From: a bacterium
GTDB lineage: Bacteria; Oederibacteriota; JAJYGY01
DNA: 10,349 nt
Direction of reading: 5' to 3'
Assembly: GCA_021790555.1 (NCBI GenBank)
Contig: JAJYGY010000296.1
Coordinates: 1-10,349, forward strand
Shown here: positions 5,654 to 10,349 of the stretch, in pieces
Layout of the letters: each line of letters opens with the position of its first letter
Numbering within the stretch: the stretch's first letter is position 1
The notes under the pieces: model-generated
Databases searched by the model: none
Seen by the model: the letters and a program-made list of their open reading frames with translations, nothing else
Told to the model about the DNA's origin: nothing
Program-made: the position numbers and the translations under genes

Positions 5654-7747
5654 CTACTTTTTCACCAATTTCGTGAAGTCCGCGATCAATTCCAGAGTGG
5701 ACGCCACCTGGGCCAGCATGGAAAGCCGGTTGGAGCGCAGGGCCGCGTCCTCGGCCATCACCATCACTTCCTGGAAATAGCCGTCGATGGGGCCGCACAG
5801 CTCGCCCAGCTGCCCGAAGGCCTCGACGAAATTCCCGGCCTGGCACAGCCTTTCCACCCCGGGCCGCAGGGCCAGGAAGCGGCGGTGGAGGCGCCGCTCG
5901 GCCTCCTCCTTCAGCAGGTTCTCGTCCACGGCCCCGGCCTCGGGCGCCTTGGCCAGGATGTTGGTGACCCGCGAGAAGGCCTGGGTGACGGCCTCGAAAT
6001 CCTCGCGCTGGCGCAGGGTGGTCAGGGCCTCGGCCCGGCGGAAGGCCTCGCCCACCAGGTCGAAGCGCCGCGACACCACGGCCGCCACCAGGTCGGCGCC
6101 GAAGCCCCTGTCCAGCAGGGCCTGTTCCAGGCGCAGGCGGATGAAGTCGCCCACCGCGGGCAGCAGCGTGGCGGCCTGGGAAAGGGCCTTGGGCCCGTGC
6201 AGGCCGGCGGCGAAGCTGATCATCTCGGAAAGCGGCGCGTCCTGGGGCTGTTCCCTCAAAATGGCCACCAGGCCGGCGGCCTGGCGCCGCAGCGCGTAGG
6301 GGTCCTGCGAGCCGGTGGGGATGAGCCCGGCGGCGAAGCAGCCCACCAGGTTGTCCAGCTTGTCGGCCAGGGCCACGATCTGCCCGGCCCGGCTCACCGG
6401 AATCCCGTCGCCGGCGAAGCGCGGGCGGTAGTGCTCGCCGATGGCCCGGGCGGCCTCCTCCCTCTCGCCCGAAAGCCGGGCGTAGATGCCTCCCATCACG
6501 CCCTGCAGCGAGGTGAACTCCTTCTCGCCCACCACGTTGGTGACCAGGTCGCACTTGCAAAGCAGCGCGGCCCTGGCGGCGGCCCCCTTCTGCATCGGGT
6601 CCAGGCGCTCGGCCAGCCATCCGGCCAGGGATTCCAGCCGGCGCGACTTCTCCTCCAGGCTTCCCCAGCCCTCCAGCCAGACCACCTTCTTCAGCTCCTC
6701 CAGGCGGTCGGCCAGGGCGGCCTTGCGGTCCTCCATGAAGAAGAACTTGGCGTCCTCCAGCCGGGCCTTCAGCACCCGCTCGTTGCCCAGGCGCACGCCG
6801 TCCAGGTTGCGGTCCCCTCCGTTGGTGACGACGAAGAAGGACGGGGCCAGCCTCTGCGAATGGTCGCGCGCGGCGAAGTAGCGCTGGTGCTCCTTCAGGG
6901 TGCAGATGAGCACCTCCTCGGGCACCTCCAGGTAGGCGGGGTCGAAGCGGCCCAGCAGGCCCGCCGGCCATTCCACCAGGTTGGCGCAGATCTCCACCAG
7001 CTCGGCGTCCTCCACGGGCAGCAGGCCGGCCTTCTCGCAGTCGCGCTTCAGCAGCTTTTCGATGGCGGCGCGCCGGTCGGCCTGCCGGAGCATCACGCGG
7101 GCCTTCTCCAGGGCGCCCGGGTAGGAGGCCGCGTCCTTCACCTTCACCGGCCCGGGCTTGAGGAAGCGGTGGCCGGACGTGACGTTGCCGCTTTCCAGGT
7201 GTTCCAGCCGGAAGCGCACCGTCTTGTCGCCGTAAAGGGCCAGCAGCCACTGCACCGGCCGGGCGAAACGCAGCGGCCCGCCCTGGCCCCAGCGCATGCT
7301 CTTGGGGAAGGCCAGGCGCCGGGTGGCCTGGGGCAGCCATTCGGCCAGCAGGTCGGTGGCGAAGCGGCCGGCGCGCTCCACGTGGGCGAAGACGTAATCG
7401 CCCTTGGGCGTGTTCCTGACCGCCAGGGCCGAAAGCTCCACGCCCTTGCCCCGGGCGAAGCCCAGGGCCACCTGGGTGGGCTTGCCTTCGGCGTCGAAGG
7501 CCGCCCTGGCGCTGGGCCCCATCACGTCCTCGGCCCAGGCCTCCTGCTTTTCCTCAAGCTTGGAGACCATCAGGGCCAGGCGCCGGGGCGTGCCGTCGGC
7601 CTGGATGGAGCCGAAGGAAAGCCGCGATTCCCTGAAGAATTCCCCGGCCTCCCGGGCCAGCTGGTCCAGGGCGGGCTGGATATACGAGGCCGGAAGCTCC
7701 TCGACGCCGATTTCGTAGATGAAGTCCTTGGTGATCACGGAAGCCAT
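5654..7747 (-). CDS. glyS: Glycyl-tRNA synthetase beta subunit
   Basis: 697 aa, the normal length for the family (about 690). With the alpha subunit it forms the bacterial alpha2beta2 glycyl-tRNA synthetase that charges tRNA-Gly; the beta chain contributes most of tRNA recognition. Recognisable blocks are the start YEIGVEELPASYIQPAL (residues 10-27 region), GNVTSGHRF, the KEHQRYF motif (285-291), FFVVTNG, KARLEDAKFFF, the GSQDPYALRR block (479-488), and a helical anticodon-binding DALR-like C-terminus ending NRLSMLAQV and onward. The start ATG has only a short CGGGA directly before it; no better start preserves the conserved N-terminus. It begins 49 bases after glyQ with no terminator between, which supports a glyQ-glyS operon. 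The codon use matches its neighbours and the frame is intact. Confidence 0.97.
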   Translation of the reverse strand: MASVITKDFIYEIGVEELPASYIQPALDQLAREAGEFFRESRLSFGSIQADGTPRRLALMVSKLEEKQEAWAEDVMGPSARAAFDAEGKPTQVALGFARGKGVELSALAVRNTPKGDYVFAHVERAGRFATDLLAEWLPQATRRLAFPKSMRWGQGGPLRFARPVQWLLALYGDKTVRFRLEHLESGNVTSGHRFLKPGPVKVKDAASYPGALEKARVMLRQADRRAAIEKLLKRDCEKAGLLPVEDAELVEICANLVEWPAGLLGRFDPAYLEVPEEVLICTLKEHQRYFAARDHSQRLAPSFFVVTNGGDRNLDGVRLGNERVLKARLEDAKFFFMEDRKAALADRLEELKKVVWLEGWGSLEEKSRRLESLAGWLAERLDPMQKGAAARAALLCKCDLVTNVVGEKEFTSLQGVMGGIYARLSGEREEAARAIGEHYRPRFAGDGIPVSRAGQIVALADKLDNLVGCFAAGLIPTGSQDPYALRRQAAGLVAILREQPQDAPLSEMISFAAGLHGPKALSQAATLLPAVGDFIRLRLEQALLDRGFGADLVAAVVSRRFDLVGEAFRRAEALTTLRQREDFEAVTQAFSRVTNILAKAPEAGAVDENLLKEEAERRLHRRFLALRPGVERLCQAGNFVEAFGQLGELCGPIDGYFQEVMVMAEDAALRSNRLSMLAQVASTLELIADFTKLVKK

Positions 7748-7796
7748 TCCCGAAAACGAAAAAAACGGATCCCCGAAACGCCCCTACTGGGAACCA

Positions 7797-8765
7797 TCAA
7801 GTTCCCTGCTTCGCCTTCAACATCGGATGCCCCAGGTCCTCGCGCAGCTTCAGGTAGGCCTGGGCGGTTTTGCGGGCCAGGCCGCGCACCCGGGCGATGT
7901 AGCCGGTGCGCTCGGTGACGCTGATGGCCCCGCGCGCCTCCAGCAGGTTGAAGGCGTGGCTGGCCTTGATGACGTAGTCGTAGGCCGGCAGCACCATGCC
8001 GGCCTCGATCAGGCGCCTGGCCTCGCCCTCAAAGTCCTCGAAATGGCGGAAGAGCTTGGCCGTGTCGGCGGCCTCGAAGTTGAAGCGGCTGAACTGGCGC
8101 TCGTTCTCGCGGAAAACCTCGTCATAGCCGATGCCGGCGCCGTATTCCATGTCCCAGAAGCTCTCCTTCTTCTGGATGTACATGGCGATGCGCTCCAGGC
8201 CGTAGGTGATCTCGCCGGAAATGGGGGTCAGCTCCACGCCGCCCACCTGCTGAAAGTAGGTGAACTGGGTGATCTCCAGCCCGTCCAGCCAGACCTGCCA
8301 GCCCAGCCCCGAGGCGCCCAGGGTGGGCGATTCCCAGTCGTCCTCCACGAAGCGGATGTCGTGCTCGCGCGGCTGGATGCCCAGCTTCACCAGGCTTTCC
8401 AGGTACAGGTCCACGATGTCGTTGGGCGAGGGCTTCAGGATCACCTGGTACTGGTGGAACATCTGGCAGCGGTTGGGGTTCTCGCCGAAGCGGCCGTCGC
8501 GCGGCCGGCGCGAGGGCTCCACGTAGCCCACGCTCCAGGGCTCCGGCCCCAGCGAACGCAGGAAGGTGTTGGGATTGAAGGTGCCGGCGCCCTTCTCGAT
8601 GTCGTAGGGCTGCACGATCAGGCAGCCGCGTTTGGACCAGAATTCCTGCAGCACCAGGATGATTTCCTGGAACGTGTAGGGGTAGGGCCGCCGGGCGGCC
8701 TTGGCGCCGGCCGCGGCCTTGCGGGCCGGGGCGGCTTTGGATTTGGCGGTAGGGGTCTTGGGCAT
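7797..8765 (-). CDS. glyQ: Glycyl-tRNA synthetase alpha subunit
   Basis: 322 aa. This is the class II catalytic chain of the alpha2beta2 glycyl-tRNA synthetase, which activates glycine with ATP for transfer to tRNA-Gly. Diagnostic blocks are PSRRPRDGRFGENPNR (84-99, motif 2 region), FVEDDWESPTLGA (139-151), QFTYFQQVGG (167-176) and GEITYGLER (184-192). Conserved sequence starts at about residue 30 (TFQEIIL), leaving a Lys/Ala/Arg-rich leader (MPKTPTAKSKAAPARKAAAG and on) that the usual enzyme of about 300 aa lacks. No ATG, GTG or TTG codon lies between this ATG and the conserved part, so the leader appears genuine. The ribosome-binding site is weak (CGGACC). It leads the operon with glyS and has its own predicted promoter and a leader of about 140 bases with a strong hairpin. 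Confidence 0.97.
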   Translation of the reverse strand: MPKTPTAKSKAAPARKAAAGAKAARRPYPYTFQEIILVLQEFWSKRGCLIVQPYDIEKGAGTFNPNTFLRSLGPEPWSVGYVEPSRRPRDGRFGENPNRCQMFHQYQVILKPSPNDIVDLYLESLVKLGIQPREHDIRFVEDDWESPTLGASGLGWQVWLDGLEITQFTYFQQVGGVELTPISGEITYGLERIAMYIQKKESFWDMEYGAGIGYDEVFRENERQFSRFNFEAADTAKLFRHFEDFEGEARRLIEAGMVLPAYDYVIKASHAFNLLEARGAISVTERTGYIARVRGLARKTAQAYLKLREDLGHPMLKAKQGT

Positions 8766-8867
8766 GGTCCGGTTTCAGCGCACGGAGAATGGAACAGGAA
8801 GATTCAGAAACCTGACACCGGCGGGCGGGCATCCGGCCGAAATGAGCGGACAACTTTCAAACAGCAA

Positions 8868-8892
8868 GGGCGGGCCCTGTTTCGGCCCGCCC
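8868..8892 (-). promoter_or_regulatory. Strong GC hairpin in the glyQ leader
   Basis: GGGCGGGCC (8868-8876) and GGCCCGCCC (8884-8892) form nine perfect G-C pairs around a seven-base loop. It lies roughly 13 bases after the predicted transcription start and about 100 bases before glyQ. The bases that follow on the minus strand (TTGCTGTTTG) are not a proper U-tract, so it is a poor intrinsic terminator. I do not see the T-box conserved sequence or a glycine-riboswitch core in the rest of the leader. It could stabilise the mRNA 5' end or belong to an unidentified control element. Confidence 0.5.
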
Positions 8893-8911
8893 TGGATCCC
8901 AAGGACGCGAA

Positions 8912-8940
8912 AATATAGCAAAAAGGCCCCTGGCACGCAA
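8912..8940 (-). promoter_or_regulatory. Sigma-70-like promoter of glyQ-glyS
   Basis: On the minus strand TTGCGT (8935-8940) is followed after exactly 17 bases by TATATT (8912-8917, five of six matches to TATAAT). Transcription would start near 8905, giving a leader of about 140 bases before glyQ. The -35 half lies inside the loop and stem of the terminator that ends the ychF transcript. Confidence 0.6.
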
Positions 8941-8952
8941 GGGGGGTTTTTT
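8920..8952 (-). terminator. Likely terminator of ychF
   Basis: On the minus strand CCCCT (8940-8944) pairs with AGGGG (8927-8931) around an eight-base loop. After two unpaired C a run of five T follows (8924 to 8920), and flanking A6/T5 runs can extend the pairing. The stem is short, so efficiency is uncertain. The structure could also act in the plus direction because T6 lies at 8947-8952. Confidence 0.55.
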
Positions 8953-8960
8953 GAAACGGA

Positions 8961-8990
8961 AGGGCTTCAGGCCCGGAAGGCCCTCTTTTT
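8961..8990 (+). terminator. Hairpin after ychF; T-run lies on the plus side
   Basis: AGGGCTT (8961-8967) pairs with AGGCCCT (8978-8984, one G-U pair), and TTTTT follows at 8986-8990, which overlaps the ychF stop codon. The T-run suits plus-strand transcripts, yet no plus-strand gene is seen upstream. For the ychF transcript it is a hairpin starting 4 bases after the stop and may assist the terminator beyond it or protect the 3' end. Confidence 0.45.
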
Positions 8991-10080
8991 AAACATTAAA
9001 TTTGAAATACACGATATCCCCGTCGCGCATCACGTATTCCTTGCCTTCCTGGCGCAGCATGCCGGCCTCGCGCACGGCCTTTTCCGTGCCCTTGGATTTC
9101 AGGTCGTCGAAGGACATGATCTCGGCCCGGATGAAGCCGCGCTCGAAATCCGTGTGGATGACCCCGGCGGCCTGGGGCGCCCGGCTGCCCTTGACGATGG
9201 TCCAGGCCCGGCATTCGTCCTCGCCGGCCGTGTAGAAGCTCTGCAGGCCCAGCAGGTCGTAGCCCGCGCGGATGAGCCGGTTCAGCCCGGGCTCGGCCAG
9301 CCCCAGGTCCTTCAAGAAGGCGGCCTGCTCGTCGTCCTTCAGCTCGGCCAGCTCGGCCTCGATCTTGGCGCAGATGGGGATGGCCTGGGCGCCCTCGGCC
9401 TTGGCGATCTCGCCCACCTTGGCGGTGTGGGCGTTGCCCATGCCCGGCAGGTCGGCCTCGCCCACGTTGCAGGCGTAGAGCACGGGCTTGGCCGTCAGCA
9501 GCCAGAAGTCGCGCCCCACTTCCCTCTCCTCTTCCGTCAGGCCCAGGGCCCGCGCCGGCCGGCCCCCGGCCAGGTGCGCCTTCAGCCGCTCGGCCAGGGC
9601 CTGCTGGGCCTGGGCCACCTTGTCCCCGGACCGCACCCCCTTGCCGGACTTCTGCAGCCGCTTCTCCACCGCGTCCAGGTCGGCCAGCACCAGCTCGGTG
9701 AGGATGGTCTCGATGTCGCCCACCGGGTCCACCTTGCCGGTGACGTGGGTGATGTCCTTGTCCTCGAAGCACCGCACCACCTGCACGATGGCGTCGCATT
9801 CGCGGATGTGCGAAAGGAACTGGTTCCCCAGCCCCTCCCCCTGCGAAGCCCCCTTCACCAGCCCCGCGATATCCACGAACTCCACCATGGCCGGCACCGT
9901 CTTCTTCGGCGCGTACATCCCGGAAAGAAACTCCAACCGCGCGTCCGGCACGGCCACCACCCCCACGTTGGGGTCAATGGTGCAAAACGGATAATTCGCC
10001 ACCTGCGCCCCGGCCTTGGTGATGGCGTTGAACAGCGTGGATTTGCCCACATTGGGCAGGCCGACGATGCCTAATTTCAT
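8989..10080 (-). CDS. ychF: YchF/OLA1-family nucleotide-binding translation-associated ATPase
   Basis: 363 aa, the standard length. It is a cytoplasmic Obg-related P-loop protein of the YchF/OLA1 family, which binds ribosomes, prefers ATP over GTP and is linked to stress responses. Visible motifs are the P-loop GLPNVGKST (7-15), the switch I region ANYPFCTIDPN (28-38), and DIAGL (70-74), where a hydrophobic residue replaces the catalytic glutamine of Ras-type GTPases (HAS-GTPase feature). NVGE (205-208) stands in place of NKxD, the substitution that relaxes guanine specificity. A C-terminal TGS domain spans about 280-363 (FYTAGEDECRAWTIVKGSRA to GDIVYFKFNV). AGGA nine bases before the ATG supports the start. 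It has its own promoter, and hairpins follow its stop, so it is probably monocistronic. Confidence 0.97.
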   Translation of the reverse strand: MKLGIVGLPNVGKSTLFNAITKAGAQVANYPFCTIDPNVGVVAVPDARLEFLSGMYAPKKTVPAMVEFVDIAGLVKGASQGEGLGNQFLSHIRECDAIVQVVRCFEDKDITHVTGKVDPVGDIETILTELVLADLDAVEKRLQKSGKGVRSGDKVAQAQQALAERLKAHLAGGRPARALGLTEEEREVGRDFWLLTAKPVLYACNVGEADLPGMGNAHTAKVGEIAKAEGAQAIPICAKIEAELAELKDDEQAAFLKDLGLAEPGLNRLIRAGYDLLGLQSFYTAGEDECRAWTIVKGSRAPQAAGVIHTDFERGFIRAEIMSFDDLKSKGTEKAVREAGMLRQEGKEYVMRDGDIVYFKFNV

Positions 10081-10103
10081 GAAAGCGATCCTAGAAGTTG
10101 GAT

Positions 10104-10124
10104 AAAAAGCGCGAACGCGTCGCG
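10104..10124 (-). promoter_or_regulatory. Hairpin with T-run in the ychF leader, possible attenuator
   Basis: On the minus strand CGCGA (10120-10124) pairs with TCGCG (10110-10114) around CGCGT. After one C, five T follow (10108 to 10104). It lies between the predicted promoter and the ychF ATG, so it resembles a weak intrinsic terminator in the 5' leader. The stem is only five pairs, so chance is a real alternative. Confidence 0.35.
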
Positions 10125-10133
10125 AAGGACCGT

Positions 10134-10161
10134 ATTATAGGGATATTGGGGCGGGTGGAAA
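10134..10161 (-). promoter_or_regulatory. Sigma-70-like promoter of ychF
   Basis: On the minus strand a perfect TATAAT (10134-10139) lies 16 bases after TTTCCA (10156-10161, four of six matches to TTGACA). Transcription would start near 10127, about 46 bases before the ychF ATG. Confidence 0.6.
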
Positions 10162-10164
10162 GGG

Positions 10165-10349
10165 ATTTTTCAATGGGAGGACCATCTGTTTTGCAAGGTG
10201 AAAAGTGTCAGGCGACAACTAAATCTGTAGAGACATACCTAAGACGATCTTGGCCTTAGGGGTAATCTATTTCCAAGCGAGATATCGTCAGCAAAGATAG
10301 AGCCAAACGCCTGATCACAAATTGCCCGTTTTATGAGGTTGCGAAGTAA
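10165..10349. other. AT-richer stretch at the window edge with no recognisable gene
   Basis: From about 10165 the GC content falls to roughly 43% (26 of 60 bases in both 10201-10260 and 10261-10320) against about two-thirds in the neighbouring genes. No long frame is present. A minus-strand frame of 36 codons is open to the window edge and stops at 10239-10241 (reading ...KRAICDQAFGSIFADDISLG...), and a short plus frame ends with TAA at 10347-10349; neither is convincing. TCAGGCG (10208-10214) and CGCCTGA (10308-10314) are inverted copies 93 bases apart, and TGTC-AGGC-GACA (10206-10217) is a small palindrome. This could be the end of a mobile element or a decayed gene; I cannot name it. Confidence 0.5.

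Noticed and set aside
5558..7918. 786-codon open frame on the plus strand opposite glyS
   Set aside because: Same GC-driven antisense effect; repetitive Gln/Gly/Leu/His composition, no domain, and it opposes an intact glyS.
8766..8905. T-box or glycine riboswitch in the glyQ leader
   Set aside because: Neither the conserved T-box antiterminator sequence nor the paired glycine aptamer core is visible in the leader.
8701..10074. 457-codon plus-strand frame opposite ychF and the glyQ start
   Set aside because: Spans the terminator/promoter zone and mirrors ychF; composition is that of an antisense shadow.
10173..10259. 28-residue plus-strand frame MGGPSVLQGEKC...
   Set aside because: Very short, with no recognisable features and only a weak upstream AGGGA; likely chance in the AT-richer stretch.

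Overview
The window is a GC-rich (roughly two-thirds G+C) bacterial chromosome segment in which every supportable gene lies on the minus strand. Separate alpha and beta glycyl-tRNA synthetase subunits, a bacterial-type pyruvate phosphate dikinase and YchF point to a bacterium. The glyQ-glyS-ppdK order and the GC content would suit a delta-proteobacterial (Desulfobacterota-like) lineage, but that placement is inference from gene order and style, not from a diagnostic marker.

In transcription order (right to left): an AT-richer stretch without a recognisable gene (about 10165-10349); a promoter and ychF (8989-10080); a terminator/promoter zone (8905-8990); glyQ (7797-8765) and glyS (5654-7747), the two subunits of glycyl-tRNA synthetase; ppdK (2805-5516), which interconverts pyruvate and PEP. 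Then comes a less GC-rich accessory patch: a two-gene unit of unknown function (a membrane-anchored protein of about 176 aa and a coupled 86-aa protein, overlapping by ATGA) that ends at a clear terminator; an orphan AbrB/MazE-type DNA-binding protein with its own TTGACA promoter and terminator, whose 3' end looks frameshifted; and a MazG/PRA-PH-like nucleotide pyrophosphohydrolase. The left end holds an exported FecR-domain protein with a very arginine-rich C-terminal tail, closely coupled to the start of an NAD(P)-binding epimerase that runs off the window.

The right two-thirds is housekeeping (translation and central carbon metabolism). The left part is small-gene accessory DNA. I see no clear novel multi-gene defence or mobile system. 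The items most worth a second look are the unknown two-gene unit, the apparently frameshifted AbrB gene, the Arg-rich FecR-domain protein, the regulatory structures before glyQ, ychF and ppdK, and the sharp composition break at the right edge. Long open frames on the plus strand opposite ppdK, glyS, ychF and the FecR gene are shadows of high-GC coding and are not annotated.
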